From assembly GCF_900215355.1 (NCBI RefSeq), contig NZ_OBEA01000003.1, positions 124,001 through 188,000 of the forward strand: a stretch of 64,000 bases of DNA, given 5' to 3'. This document shows, piece after piece, positions 45,113-54,206 of the stretch; position 1 is the first letter of the stretch; every line of letters starts with the position of its first letter. The notes beneath the pieces were generated by a model. It was not told where the DNA came from and made no database searches. It worked only from the letters and a program-made list of their open reading frames with translations. Both the position numbers and the translations under genes were made by a program. The DNA is from Pseudooceanicola antarcticus. GTDB taxonomy: Bacteria > Pseudomonadota > Alphaproteobacteria > Rhodobacterales > Rhodobacteraceae.

Positions 45113-46930
45113 TCAGTCCTTGCCCTTGGTCGCCGCGGCCGTCTTGCGAGAGAAGGACTTGCGGATATTGCCAAAGACATCGGGTTTGAACCCGTGGCTG
45201 CGCATGATCAGGTACTGCTGGATGAAGGTGATCGTGTTGTTGGTGATCCAGTAGAGCACCAGGCCCGAGGCAAAGTTGCCGAGCATGAACATGAAGACCC
45301 AGGGCATCCAGGCGAAGATCATCTGCTGCGCGGGATCGGCGGGTGCCGGGTTCAGTTTCTGCTGCAGCCACATCGAGATGCCCAGCAGGATCGGCAGCAC
45401 GCCCAGGTTCAGGATCGCCAGGAAGCTTTCCGGCGGGAAGGCATCCCAGGGCAGGGCGCCGAAGAGGTTCACGATCGAGGTGGGATCGGGGGCCGAAAGG
45501 TCCTTGATCCAGCCGACCCATGCCTCGTGGCGCAGTTCCAGCGTGACGAAGATCACCTTGTAGAGCGAGAAGAAGATCGGGATCTGCAGAAGGATCGGCA
45601 GGCAGCCCGCAGCGGGGTTCACCTTTTCCTTCTTGTAGAGCTCCATCATCTCTTTCTGCAGCTTCTGGCGGTCGTCACCGGCCTTGGCCTTCAGCTCTTC
45701 CATGCGGGGCTGCAGTTCCTTCATCTTCGCCATCGAGGCGTAGGACTTGTAGGCCAGCGGGAAGAGGAGCGCCTTGAGGAAGATCGTCATGGCGATGATC
45801 GACCAGCCCATGTTGCCGATGAAGCTGTGCAGCCAGTGGATCAGCCAGAAGATCGGCTTGGTCAGGAAGAAGAACCAGCCCCAGTCGATGGAGTCGAAGA
45901 AGCGGGTGACGCCGGCATCCTCGTAATCCTTGATGGTCTCGCCTTCCTTGGCGCCGGCGAAGAGCTGGGTGGTGATCTCGATGGTCTCGCCGGGGGTGGC
46001 TTCGACGCCGGAGAGCACGGCCTCGGTCTGGTAGACATCGGGGCTGGGGTAATACTTCGCGGTCGAGCGGAAGGGGCGGTCGCCGGGAATCAGGGTCGCC
46101 ATCCAGTAGTGCTCGGTGAAGCCGACCCAGCCGCTTTCAGAGACGTCGATACGTTCGGCCGGGGTGCCTTCGCGCGGGTCGACGTCGAAGTCGACCATGT
46201 CGTCATAGCCCTGCTCTTCGAGCTCGCCGTCGGACATGCGCACCAGGCCTTCGTGCACCACGAAGAAGTTCTGCAGGTCCGCCGGTTCGCCGTGGCGACG
46301 CAGCAGGCCGTAGGGGCGCAGGGCGACGGTTGCCTCGCCGGTGTTCTCGATGGACTGGCTGACGGTGAACATGAACTTGTCGTCCACCGCGTAGGTCTGA
46401 CGGAAGATCTGGCCGGCGCCGTTGTCCCAGGCCAGGGTGACCGGGGTCTCGGGCGTCAGCACGTCACCGGATTCGAGGCTCCAGACCGTGTCGGCGCCGG
46501 GCACCGCGTCGATGTTGGTGCCGCCAACCCAGCCGTAGAGGGCATAGTAGCCGCCCGGCTCGCCCTGCGGGCGGAACAGGGTGACATCGGCGGAATCCTC
46601 GTCCAGCGAGACCTTGTAGTCGGTGAGCTGCAGGTCGTCGATGCGGCCACCGGCCAGCGAGATCGAGCCTTCCAGGCTGGGGGTCTCGATCCGGATGCGG
46701 GGCGCTTCTGCGGCGGGGCCTGCGTCGATCGCCGGGGTGTCGGCCGCGGCTGCGGTCGTGCCCGCCGGGGACATGGCGCCATCGGTGCCGACGCTCTCAA
46801 CCTGGGTCTGTTCCACAGAGCCGTCCGTGACGGGGGCCTGTTCCTGGGGCGGGAAGAGGAGGAACCAGACGAGGACAACGATGAAGCTGAGCACCGTGGC
46901 CAGGATGAGGTTCTTGTTCTGATCGTCCAT
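45113..46930 (-). CDS. yidC: Membrane protein insertase YidC
   Basis: YidC inserts and folds inner-membrane proteins, alone or with SecYEG. The 605-residue protein starts MDDQNKNLILATVLSFIVVL at 46930, with the first membrane segment at about residues 8-26, a long periplasmic domain to about 350, and the conserved C-terminal part with GWSIIAMTIFLKALLFPLAY, AAGCLPILLQIPIFFSLYKV and the WITNNTITFIQQYLIM end. This matches gram-negative YidC. It heads the yidC-MOSC-engB operon. Confidence 0.97.
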   Translation of the reverse strand: MDDQNKNLILATVLSFIVVLVWFLLFPPQEQAPVTDGSVEQTQVESVGTDGAMSPAGTTAAAADTPAIDAGPAAEAPRIRIETPSLEGSISLAGGRIDDLQLTDYKVSLDEDSADVTLFRPQGEPGGYYALYGWVGGTNIDAVPGADTVWSLESGDVLTPETPVTLAWDNGAGQIFRQTYAVDDKFMFTVSQSIENTGEATVALRPYGLLRRHGEPADLQNFFVVHEGLVRMSDGELEEQGYDDMVDFDVDPREGTPAERIDVSESGWVGFTEHYWMATLIPGDRPFRSTAKYYPSPDVYQTEAVLSGVEATPGETIEITTQLFAGAKEGETIKDYEDAGVTRFFDSIDWGWFFFLTKPIFWLIHWLHSFIGNMGWSIIAMTIFLKALLFPLAYKSYASMAKMKELQPRMEELKAKAGDDRQKLQKEMMELYKKEKVNPAAGCLPILLQIPIFFSLYKVIFVTLELRHEAWVGWIKDLSAPDPTSIVNLFGALPWDAFPPESFLAILNLGVLPILLGISMWLQQKLNPAPADPAQQMIFAWMPWVFMFMLGNFASGLVLYWITNNTITFIQQYLIMRSHGFKPDVFGNIRKSFSRKTAAATKGKD

Positions 46931-47126
46931 CGCGCTGCGCCACCTTTGGTCTTTGCAATACTTGGAATTCGGTCTTGGGGGGTTCAACCCGTCAGGGACC
47001 GAAAGGTCAAGGGGCTAAGCGTCCCAGACCCATGATTGCAGGCCCCGGCGGGGCCCGGACGACGCGTTGCGCGCGGGGGTGGCTGCCTGTTGCGGGGCGG
47101 GCCCGACCGCCCACCCTCCGAGCGGT

Positions 47127-48683
47127 TCAGCCCGAGCGGCGGCCGAACTTCGGTGCCTCGATCAGACCGTCATGATAGGCGCGCACCCATTCCACGGTCT
47201 GCTCGAAGGGCATGGGGCGGGCGATCTCGAACCCCTGCACGTGTTCGCAGCCCAACTGGCCCAGCATGGCGTGTTCGCCGGGGGTTTCGACCCCTTCGGC
47301 CAGGGTCGACAGGCCAAGCCGTTCCGCCATGGTCAGGATGGCAGCGACCATGCGCTGCTGCTCGATATCGCGGTCGACCTTCATCACGAAGCTGCGGTCG
47401 ATCTTCAGCCGCGCGACCGAGAAGCGGCGGATCGAGGATATTGAGGCATGGCCGGTGCCGAAATCATCAAGGTCGATGCTGCAGCCCATGTTGGCCAGCC
47501 CATTGATATTGCGAGAGATCACATCATCCGGAGAGGTGGCGACCACCGTCTCGAGCACCTCGACGGCAAGGCGTTGGGGGTCCAGCCCGTACCGGTCGAG
47601 TTGCCAGCGGACCTTTTCCACCAGCTGCGGGTTCATCAGCTCGTCGGTGGCGAAATTGACCCCGATCTGCGGCACGTTCACCCCGGCCTCGTCCCAGCGA
47701 CGCAGGGCGATCAGCGATTGCACCAGCATCTTGTCGCCCAGCCGTTCCATCAGGCCGCTCTCTTGCACCAGTGGCAGGAAGTCCCCCGGCGGGATCATCC
47801 CGCGTTCCGGGTGGCACCAGCGCGCCAGTGCCTCGAACCCCGTCACCAGCCCCGTATCGGTCGAGACCTGGGGCTGGAAGAAGGGCAGGATCTGGTTGTT
47901 TTCCAGGGCATTGGCCAATTCGCTGCCCGAGAGGTTTCCGCCCTGGCGGTGCTTTTGCATCTCGGTAGAGAATGACCGGATCGCCGAGGGGGCGAAACGG
48001 GCCGCCTCGCGCAGCGCGGCCTGGCCGGCGGCGATCAGCGAGGCCCCGGTGGGCAGCGGGCTGCGGGTGCCCAGGCAGAACCCGATGGAACCCGAGAGGT
48101 AGACGGTGGTGGCGTCCAGCGCCAGCGGCTCTTCCACCGCGCCCTGCAGCCTGGTGCAGAGCTGGATCACGGCTTCGAGATCCAGCAGCATGACCGGGCC
48201 GAGAGCGATGCCATAGCAGGCCTCGCCCATCTTGCAGACCACGTCCCCGTCGCGCAGGGCGCCATGCAGCCGTCCGGCGATTCGATGTTGCGCATCGTCC
48301 GCAGCGGATTGCCCGTAGCGGTCGCGGAAGGCGTTGAATTCGTCGATGCGCAGGATCAGGCAGGCGGTCTTGCCCGATCCGGGTTCGGTCCCGCGCAGGG
48401 CATGGTCGAGCACCCGTTCCAGCGTGTCGCGCAGGGGCAGGCCGGTCACCGCATCGCGGGGCGCGGCGGCGGGCGGCGCGCGCTCTGCCTCGGAGCCGGC
48501 AAGCACGTAGAGCACCGGCAGCAGCAGCGCGCCAAGCACCAGCGCGGCCTCGCCCGCGATCCAGAAGCCGGTCAGGCAGATCGCCGGCAGGATTGCTGCG
48601 ATCTGCGGTCCCGCAAGGGCCCGGCGCATCCGTCCCCGGACCCTTGCGTAATCATACCCGTTGAAGGCCGGCATGGCGGTCAT
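47127..48683 (-). CDS. Cyclic-di-GMP phosphodiesterase with inactive GGDEF domain
   Basis: This 518-residue protein has two short membrane segments at about residues 27-62, a GGDEF domain (about 76-240) and an EAL domain (255-510). The GGDEF active site is replaced by MGEAC at 152-156, so cyclase activity is unlikely. The EAL domain keeps all catalytic residues: GFEALARW with Glu284, Asn343, Glu375, DDFGTG with Asp406 and Asp407, Lys427 and LAEGVET with Glu463. It should therefore hydrolyse c-di-GMP, possibly with GTP sensing by the degenerate domain. It lies about 6.6 kb from the end of the cellulose operon, whose synthase in other bacteria is activated by c-di-GMP. Confidence 0.9.
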   Translation of the reverse strand: MTAMPAFNGYDYARVRGRMRRALAGPQIAAILPAICLTGFWIAGEAALVLGALLLPVLYVLAGSEAERAPPAAAPRDAVTGLPLRDTLERVLDHALRGTEPGSGKTACLILRIDEFNAFRDRYGQSAADDAQHRIAGRLHGALRDGDVVCKMGEACYGIALGPVMLLDLEAVIQLCTRLQGAVEEPLALDATTVYLSGSIGFCLGTRSPLPTGASLIAAGQAALREAARFAPSAIRSFSTEMQKHRQGGNLSGSELANALENNQILPFFQPQVSTDTGLVTGFEALARWCHPERGMIPPGDFLPLVQESGLMERLGDKMLVQSLIALRRWDEAGVNVPQIGVNFATDELMNPQLVEKVRWQLDRYGLDPQRLAVEVLETVVATSPDDVISRNINGLANMGCSIDLDDFGTGHASISSIRRFSVARLKIDRSFVMKVDRDIEQQRMVAAILTMAERLGLSTLAEGVETPGEHAMLGQLGCEHVQGFEIARPMPFEQTVEWVRAYHDGLIEAPKFGRRSG

Positions 48684-48730
48684 CCCAATCGTAACCGGGA
48701 TGACGCTAGGGCCATAAGTTCAATAGCCGC

Positions 48731-49594
48731 TTAACGCAGCTTCGGAATCGAGTCTTCTTCCTGGGGCTTCCCGCCCAGCTCAAGCCCGGCGAAATCAAAC
48801 AGCTTCGGGTCCAGCAGATGCGAGGGCCGGGCGTTCATCAGCGCCCGGAACATGACCTGCCGCCGACCGGGAGAGTTCTTCTCCCAGCCATCGAGGATCT
48901 GCTTCACCTGCTGGCGCTGCAGCCCGTCCTGGCTGCCGCAGAGGTCGCAGGGAATGATCGGGTAATTCATTGCCGTGGCGAACTTTTCGCAATCCACCTC
49001 GGCCACGTGGGCAAGCGGACGATAGAGGAAGAGATCGCCCTCTTCATTGACCAGCTTCGGCGGCATGGTGGCCAGCCGCCCGCCGTGGAAGAGGTTCATG
49101 AAAAAGGTCTCGAGGATGTCGTCGCGGTGATGGCCCAGCACCACGGCCGAGCAGCCCTCTTCCCGCGCGATACGGTAGAGATTGCCGCGCCGCAGCCGCG
49201 AGCAGAGGGCGCAGAAGGTGCGGCCCTGGGGGATCTTGTCCATGACGATGGAATAGGTGTCCTGGTACTCGATGCGATGGGGCACGCCCATCTTTTCCAG
49301 GAACTCGGGTAGAACGGTGGCCGGGAAGCCGGGCTGGCCCTGGTCGAGGTTGCAGGCCAGCAGCTCGACCGGCAGCAGGCCGCGCCACTTCAGCTCGTAG
49401 AGGACGGCCAGCAGGGTGTAGCTGTCCTTGCCGCCCGACAGGCAGACCAGCCAGCGCGCGCCGGGTTCGATCATGCCGTATTGCTCGATCGCCTCGCGGG
49501 TCTGGCGGACGATCCGCTTGCGCAGCTTCTTGTACTCGGTGCTCTGCGGCGCGCCCTGGAAGAGCGGATGGATCTCGTCTTGATCGTCGAACAT
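48731..49594 (-). CDS. ttcA: tRNA 2-thiocytidine synthetase TtcA
   Basis: TtcA puts a sulfur on cytidine 32 of some tRNAs. The 287-residue protein has the PP-loop [12 protein letters not shown] (SGGKDS at 53-58) and two cysteine pairs, CALC (Cys128 and Cys131) and CDLCG (Cys216 and Cys219), that bind the iron-sulfur cluster. The [19 protein letters not shown] segment is typical. The start at 49594 is [16 protein letters not shown]. It lies 47 bases upstream of the c-di-GMP phosphodiesterase gene and is divergent from the hydrolase gene at 49681. Confidence 0.95.
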   Translation of the reverse strand: MFDDQDEIHPLFQGAPQSTEYKKLRKRIVRQTREAIEQYGMIEPGARWLVCLSGGKDSYTLLAVLYELKWRGLLPVELLACNLDQGQPGFPATVLPEFLEKMGVPHRIEYQDTYSIVMDKIPQGRTFCALCSRLRRGNLYRIAREEGCSAVVLGHHRDDILETFFMNLFHGGRLATMPPKLVNEEGDLFLYRPLAHVAEVDCEKFATAMNYPIIPCDLCGSQDGLQRQQVKQILDGWEKNSPGRRQVMFRALMNARPSHLLDPKLFDFAGLELGGKPQEEDSIPKLR

Positions 49595-49680
49595 GCGGAA
49601 GGCCCTGAAAGAAGGCTTTGGCCCCCCTGGGCGCAAAGCATATGCTGGCGGTATTTAACAAAAGCGATTGGAGAACGACA

Positions 49681-50619
49681 GTGGACTATGTTTTTTGCGT
49701 CCGCGGCCTCTCTGGCGGGGGTTTCAGCGATGAACCGGGCGGCAGCCGCTTTCTGGCGGTGCCCGAGAACCAGCAGCCTGTGCCTGATCACAAGATAAAG
49801 AAGAAAGCCTGGATCGAGGCGGTGATCCAGGAATCCCGCCACGGTCCCCAGGACGAGCTGCCGCGCGGCGACATCCTGATGTATGTGCATGGCTTCAACA
49901 CCCCGCAGGACGTGATGATCGAGCGTCACCGGCTGCTGAAGTCGAGCCTCGCGGCGCTGGGGTTCGAGGGCGTGGTGATCTCGTTCGACTGGCCCTGTGC
50001 GGACCAGGCGCTGAACTACCTGGAAGACCGCGAGGATGCCAAGATCACCGCCCTGCGCATGGTGAGGGAAGGCATTGCCGCCTTCGCCCAGGCGCAGCGG
50101 CCCGATTGTCGGATCAACCTGCATATCCTGGCCCATTCCATGGGGGCCTTCGTCACCCGCGAGGCCTTTGACGATGCCGATGACCGGCCCCGCGTGGCGG
50201 CGCATTCCTGGTCGGTCAGCCAGGTGATGCTGATCTCGGGCGATGTTTCGGCCGGGTCCATGGCCGAGGGCGGCAAGGCGGGATCTCTCTACCGCCACTG
50301 CGTGCGGCTGACCAATTACTTCAATCCCTTCGACGCGGCGCTGAGCCTGTCGAACGTCAAGCGCGTCGGCGTGGCGCCAAGGGTGGGGCGGATCGGCCTG
50401 CCCGAGACCGCGCCGGCGAGCGCGGTGAATGTCAACGTGGGCAATTACTTCGACGCCAACAAGGCGCGTTTCGCCGGGCTGAAGAATGCCTCTCATACCT
50501 GGTACTTCCACGACGAGCGTTTCCTGCGCGACGTGCTGCTGACCATGCAGGGCGAAATCGACCGGCACGAGATCCCCGGCCGGGCGCAGGGCAGCCTCGG
50601 CAACCTGGTCCTGGTCTGA
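49681..50619 (+). CDS. Alpha/beta hydrolase of unknown function (DUF900-like)
   Basis: The 312-residue protein has an alpha/beta-hydrolase core: MYVHGFNTPQ around residues 67-76 and AHSMGAFVTREAF with the nucleophile Ser153. This pattern fits DUF900-type proteins, whose substrates are unknown. A GTG at 49681 with GGAGA upstream is chosen as start; an ATG at 49642 is also in frame but has no ribosome-binding site. There is no signal peptide. It is a single gene, divergent from ttcA and convergent with the small gene at 50679, with a shared hairpin between. Confidence 0.75.
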   Translation: MDYVFCVRGLSGGGFSDEPGGSRFLAVPENQQPVPDHKIKKKAWIEAVIQESRHGPQDELPRGDILMYVHGFNTPQDVMIERHRLLKSSLAALGFEGVVISFDWPCADQALNYLEDREDAKITALRMVREGIAAFAQAQRPDCRINLHILAHSMGAFVTREAFDDADDRPRVAAHSWSVSQVMLISGDVSAGSMAEGGKAGSLYRHCVRLTNYFNPFDAALSLSNVKRVGVAPRVGRIGLPETAPASAVNVNVGNYFDANKARFAGLKNASHTWYFHDERFLRDVLLTMQGEIDRHEIPGRAQGSLGNLVLV

Positions 50620-50650
50620 AACCGGGTTTGTCATGCGCCCCGGGCGGGTG

Positions 50651-50678
50651 CGGTCGGCCCGAAGGCCGACCGGGGTTT
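50651..50678. terminator. Terminator between convergent genes
   Basis: CGGTCGGCC (50651-50659), CGAA loop and GGCCGACCG (50664-50672) followed by GGGTTTCT. It lies just after the hydrolase gene and at the end of the convergent small gene, and could stop both. Confidence 0.65.
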
Positions 50679-50921
50679 CTACCGCATGAACTCCACCGGG
50701 GGCGGGGGCGTATGCGCCGGCCCCAGGCCGATGTCTCGTTGGATATGCGCCGAGAGCTCCCGGGCCTCTGGCTGACGGCGCTTGCGCGGCTTGCGGGCGA
50801 AGAGCGCGGTCAGCAGCACACGGCGCAGGCCGTGCAGGCGGATGATCGGCTCAAGCGCGGCGCGCAGGTCCTGGGTGTCAAGGTCATGCCCGGAGGCGGA
50901 AAGGTGGTTCGTGGTTTGCAT
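50679..50921 (-). CDS. Small basic protein of unknown function
   Basis: The 80-residue product (MQTTNHLSASGHDLDTQDLR at the start) is basic in its middle (ARKPRKRRQPEAR) and ends with LSAHIQRDIGLGPAHTPPPP. The arginine-rich centre and the RDIGL motif recall DUF1127-like small proteins, but I cannot assign it. It has normal high-GC codon use. A 22-residue frame with a strong ribosome-binding site lies 200 bases upstream on the same strand and may belong to the same transcript. Confidence 0.55.
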   Translation of the reverse strand: MQTTNHLSASGHDLDTQDLRAALEPIIRLHGLRRVLLTALFARKPRKRRQPEARELSAHIQRDIGLGPAHTPPPPVEFMR

Positions 50922-51121
50922 GGTGTCATCCGGCCGCGAGCGGTCCGGTCCTTTCGTTGTGGATAGGGGATGACAGCCGGGCGCCCGAGCCGATGCGACG
51001 GGTCGCCTGGGCCGGAACGGAGTCCGGGCCTCGGGCGCAGGCAGGTCGGTCTGTCAGGTTGGGATGCGGGATGAAGGGAAAGCGGCCGCGTGTCGCAGGC
51101 CGGGCCGTCCCTGAGCGCAGT

Positions 51122-51190
51122 TTAGCTGGCGGTAAAGGCCTGCCAGGTTCGTCGCGCCTCGGTCAGAAGGAGATGTGCAAATGTGTTCAT
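51122..51190 (-). CDS. Possible 22-residue peptide with strong ribosome-binding site
   Basis: On the minus strand an ATG at 51190 follows a strong GGAGGGGCAAC ribosome-binding site. The 22-codon frame codes for a peptide starting MNTFAHLLLTEARRTWQAF, amphipathic rather than a clear membrane segment. It is too short for usual gene limits. Its frame, good ribosome-binding site and position upstream of the 80-residue gene favour a real gene, but chance cannot be ruled out. Confidence 0.4.
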   Translation of the reverse strand: MNTFAHLLLTEARRTWQAFTAS

Positions 51191-51315
51191 GTTGCCCCTC
51201 CTCTGTCTGATGTGGCGCGATGCCGCAGGGGGTACCCCGCGGCGGCGGCCGCGCCAAGCCTCAATCCGGGAATGTGGTCAGAAAAGGCGGGGTGGGTCCT
51301 GAGGGCAACAGCCCC

Positions 51316-51567
51316 TCAGGGCTCGTTCCGATCCCGCCGGGGCTTGGGCTCTGGCACGTCGTCCACGCCCATGCCGCCCCAGGGATGGCAGCGAGAGACC
51401 CGTTTCACCGACAGCCAGAACCCCCGCAGGGCGCCGTGTTTCTCAAGCGCTTCAAGGATATAGGCCGAGCATGTGGGGTCGTAGCGGCAGTTGTGCCCGA
51501 CCCAGGGAGAGAAGATCAGCCGGTAGGCGCGGATCGGCAGCGAGAGCAGCCAGGCGCCGGGTTTCAT
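51316..51567 (-). CDS. yidD: Membrane protein insertion efficiency factor YidD
   Basis: YidD is a small protein thought to help YidC-dependent insertion. The 83-residue product has the family core [20 protein letters not shown] and [20 protein letters not shown], with the CHPWGG motif. The charged C terminus ([11 protein letters not shown]) is long, as in Rhodobacterales. It overlaps rnpA by four bases (ATGA) in the yidD-rnpA-rpmH order, and yidC lies 4.4 kb further downstream, separated by other genes. Confidence 0.93.
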   Translation of the reverse strand: MKPGAWLLSLPIRAYRLIFSPWVGHNCRYDPTCSAYILEALEKHGALRGFWLSVKRVSRCHPWGGMGVDDVPEPKPRRDRNEP

Positions 51568-52061
51568 GGCTGGGCCTTCGCCGGGGACTTGGCGCCTGCC
51601 TCGCGGGGCGGCTTCGGCACCCGGTCCTCGTGCAGCCGTGTGACGGCCTTTTCCAGGTCGGCGATGAGCAGCTCGAAGGGGCGGGCGGCGGTGCTCTCGT
51701 GGCGGCCGATCAGCACGTAGTCCCAGCCGGGGTGGCCAAGGCGCGGCAGAACGGCGCGGGCGGCTTCGCGCAGGCGGCGCTTGGCGCGGTTGCGGGCCAC
51801 GGCATTGCCGACCTTCTTCGAGCAGGTGAAGCCCACGCGAATCTGCGCCGGTTCGACCGGCTCGGTCTCGGCGCGGCGTCGGGCCTGCAGCATGAGAGAG
51901 CCTCCGGGCTGGCGGCGGGCCCGCGCGGCGGCAAGGAATTCAGAGCGTTTGCTGAGGATGGTCAGCTTGGGCAGGGGGGTATCCGGGCACGACGAAACCG
52001 CCGACGTCCTTGCCCCCGTGGCCTTGTCGGCGGATGCGGGCGGGACAGTCGGCGGTGTCAT
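51564..52061 (-). CDS. rnpA: Ribonuclease P protein component
   Basis: RnpA is the protein subunit of RNase P, which trims the 5' ends of tRNA precursors. The 165-residue protein has the conserved core [20 protein letters not shown] and [20 protein letters not shown], with the RNA-binding RNR motif. The N terminus (about 30 residues) and the C-terminal tail are longer than in E. coli. The exact start is uncertain: the ATG at 52061 is used, but a shorter start is possible. It follows rpmH on the minus strand. Confidence 0.92.
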   Translation of the reverse strand: MTPPTVPPASADKATGARTSAVSSCPDTPLPKLTILSKRSEFLAAARARRQPGGSLMLQARRRAETEPVEPAQIRVGFTCSKKVGNAVARNRAKRRLREAARAVLPRLGHPGWDYVLIGRHESTAARPFELLIADLEKAVTRLHEDRVPKPPREAGAKSPAKAQP

Positions 52062-52140
52062 GTCTTCCAGAACCTCGGGGGTCGCTGCCTTGGGCCCTGG
52101 GGCCCTTCGGATCGGCGCGTCGAAACGCGCCGGACCGGGA

Positions 52141-52275
52141 TCAGGCGCTCAGCGACTTCCGGCCGCGTGCGCGGCGGGCGTTGAGGATCTTGCGGCCGGC
52201 CTTGGTGGCCATGCGCGCGCGGAAACCGTGGCGCCGCTTGCGGACCAGGTTCGAAGGTTGGTAGGTGCGTTTCAT
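52141..52275 (-). CDS. rpmH: 50S ribosomal protein L34
   Basis: L34 is the smallest 50S protein. The 44-residue product starts [20 protein letters not shown] and ends [18 protein letters not shown], matching the family. A promoter with perfect -35 and near-perfect -10 lies about 140-170 bases upstream. It heads rpmH-rnpA-yidD; unlike in many bacteria, dnaA is not next to it in this window. Confidence 0.98.
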
Positions 52276-52622
52276 CGCTCCGTCTCCGTTTCTATCCCGC
52301 GGTGGCGACCGGGGTTTCTGTTCAATCGCCGCGCCGCCGGACGGGCCGGTCTGCGCGAAGCTGCACGGGTTGGCTCCGGGAATCGGCCCGGCCCCGTGGT
52401 TGTTCGGAACCCGGTCTATAGGAATGCTTGGCGGGCTTGTCAAACGCAAGTTGGCCCCATGGGGCGGATAGGCCAAGGCCGCTGCGTCACCCCCGGCGCT
52501 TCGCTGCGAACCGGGCGGGCTGCGCCCCCTGTGCAATTGTCTTTCCCGAGCGTAGGATTACATGAATGTGAACGCAACTCCGCGGCGCCTGCCGCGATCC
52601 GGCACGGAGGTGGCCGCCCATC
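52276..52622. other. Divergent intergenic region rpmH / histidine kinase
   Basis: These 347 bases hold the rpmH promoter on the minus strand and an rpmH leader of about 130 bases. No promoter for the histidine kinase could be identified with confidence, and no gene is supported. Confidence 0.5.
52415..52443 (-). promoter_or_regulatory. Promoter of rpmH-rnpA-yidD
   Basis: On the minus strand the -35 TTGACA (52443-52438), 17-base spacer and -10 TATAGA (52420-52415) are followed by CCGGG. It is one of the best sigma-70 matches in the window. Confidence 0.75.
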
Positions 52623-54026
52623 ATGTCGCGATCTCTTTCCGGGCGACTGCTTATCTTGACCGGGATATTCGTGATCCTGGCCGAGGTGCTGATCCTTGCG
52701 CCCTCGGTGGCGCGCTTCCGGCAGGACTACCTGACATCGCGCCTGGAACGGGCCCAGATCGCCTCTCTGGCGCAGCTGGCCGGCGGAGACATGATCACCG
52801 AGGACCTCGAACAGGAGCTGCTGCGCAACGCCGGCGTCTACAACGTCGTGCTGCTGCGGGACGAGGCGCGGCAACTGGTGCTCTCCTCTCCCGTGCCCTC
52901 GGAGGTCTACGAGACCTTCGACCTGCGCGACCCCTCTCTGGCGGAGCTGGTGCGCGAGGCGGTCCAGACGCTGTTTCAGCGCGAAGACCACGTGATCCGG
53001 GTCATCGGCAACCCGGTGCGCGAAGCCGGCCTGCTGATCGAAGTTACCATGCCCACCATGCCGCTGCGCGAGGCCATGGTGGATTACGCACGCTACATGG
53101 TGCTGATCTCGACCCTCTTCTCGGTTTCGACAGCCCTGCTGCTCTTCATCGCCATGCGCTACCTGATTCTCCAGCCGATGAAGCGGGTAATCATGCGGAT
53201 GCGCGACTATGCCGAGGACCCCGAGGACAACCGCCGCATCATCACCCCCTCCGCCTCGGTCTCTGACCTGCGTGAGGCCGAAGAGGCCCTGCAGGAGCTC
53301 GAGACCCAGCTCACCGGCGCCCTGCGGCAGAAAGAGCGCCTAGCCCAGCTTGGCTCGGCCGTGGCCAAGATCAGTCACGACCTGCGCAATATCCTGACCT
53401 CGACCCAGCTTTTCGCAGATCGCCTGGAAAGCTCTCAGGACCCGACGGTGAAGCGCCTGGCCCCGAAGGTGGTGAATTCGGTCGCCCGCGCGGTGAACCT
53501 GTGCGAATCGACGCTGGCCTTCGGACGCGCGGAAGAGCCCGCCCCGCGGCTGACCATCCTGGCCCTGGCCGATGTGGTGGGCGACGTGATCGACGGAGAG
53601 CGTCTTGCGGTCGGAGAGCACCAGATCTCCTTCGCCGAGGATATCCCCGCCAGCCTGCGCCTGCGCGCCGATCCCGAGCAGCTCTACCGCGTCCTGGGCA
53701 ACTTGGTGCGCAACGCCCGGCAGGCCATAGAGTCCTCGGGCCGCGAGGGTGAGATCGCCGTCGCCGGTGAGGAGACCGACAGCCACTGGCTGATCCGCGT
53801 CTCGGATACCGGCCCCGGTCTGCCGCCCAAGGCACGAGATCACCTCTTCACGCCCTTCAGCGGCGGCGCCCGCAAGGGTGGCAGCGGCCTGGGTCTCGCC
53901 ATCGCCGCCGAACTGGTGCGCGGCCACGGCGGCGTGATCGAGCTGGAGCACACCGGGGACAGTGGCACGACCTTCGTGATCCGGCTGCCCAAGGAGATCG
54001 AGGCCCTCTCCATGGCCGCCCAATAG
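52623..54026 (+). CDS. Sensor histidine kinase
   Basis: The 467-residue protein is a membrane histidine kinase. Membrane segments lie at about 8-26 and 157-178, with a periplasmic sensor region between; a HAMP-like stretch follows. The phosphoacceptor box AKISHDLRNILTS carries His252. The ATPase domain has the N box LGNLVRNARQAI (Asn360, Asn364), the G1 box DTGPGLP at 395-401 and GGSGLGLAIAAE at 419-430. No response regulator gene lies next to it, so its partner is elsewhere. The start at 52623 has GGAGG at 52606-52610. Confidence 0.9.
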   Translation: MSRSLSGRLLILTGIFVILAEVLILAPSVARFRQDYLTSRLERAQIASLAQLAGGDMITEDLEQELLRNAGVYNVVLLRDEARQLVLSSPVPSEVYETFDLRDPSLAELVREAVQTLFQREDHVIRVIGNPVREAGLLIEVTMPTMPLREAMVDYARYMVLISTLFSVSTALLLFIAMRYLILQPMKRVIMRMRDYAEDPEDNRRIITPSASVSDLREAEEALQELETQLTGALRQKERLAQLGSAVAKISHDLRNILTSTQLFADRLESSQDPTVKRLAPKVVNSVARAVNLCESTLAFGRAEEPAPRLTILALADVVGDVIDGERLAVGEHQISFAEDIPASLRLRADPEQLYRVLGNLVRNARQAIESSGREGEIAVAGEETDSHWLIRVSDTGPGLPPKARDHLFTPFSGGARKGGSGLGLAIAAELVRGHGGVIELEHTGDSGTTFVIRLPKEIEALSMAAQ

Positions 54027-54088
54027 GGGGTCGGGCAGAGGGTGTCCCGGCGTCATCCGGAGATGGTGAGATTTTTTCGTTTTTCGGC

Positions 54089-54117
54089 TTGCATCACCCA
54101 GACCTGCGGGGTACATC
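54089..54117 (+). promoter_or_regulatory. Probable promoter of tRNA-Arg
   Basis: The -35 TTGCAT (54089-54094), 17-base spacer and -10 TACATC (54112-54117) are followed by a GC-rich discriminator and then the tRNA at 54130. Confidence 0.5.
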
Positions 54118-54129
54118 GCCCCCCACGAC

Positions 54130-54206
54130 GCACCGGTAGCTCAGCTGGATAGAGTACTTGACTACGAATCAAGGGGTCGGGGGTTCGAATCCTCCCCGGT
54201 GCGCCA
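54130..54206 (+). tRNA. tRNA-Arg (ACG)
   Basis: A 77-base tRNA with acceptor arms GCACCGG/CCGGTGC, D-arm with TAGCTCAGCTGGATAGAG, anticodon loop CTACGAA (anticodon ACG) between CTTGA and TCAAG, T-arm with GGTTCGAATCC, and encoded CCA end. The ACG anticodon is converted to ICG in bacteria and reads CGU, CGC and CGA. Confidence 0.97.

Noticed and set aside
44738-47035. Open frame of about 765 codons on the plus strand opposite MOSC and yidC
   Set aside because: The minus-strand genes have clear family motifs; this frame has none and is an effect of composition.
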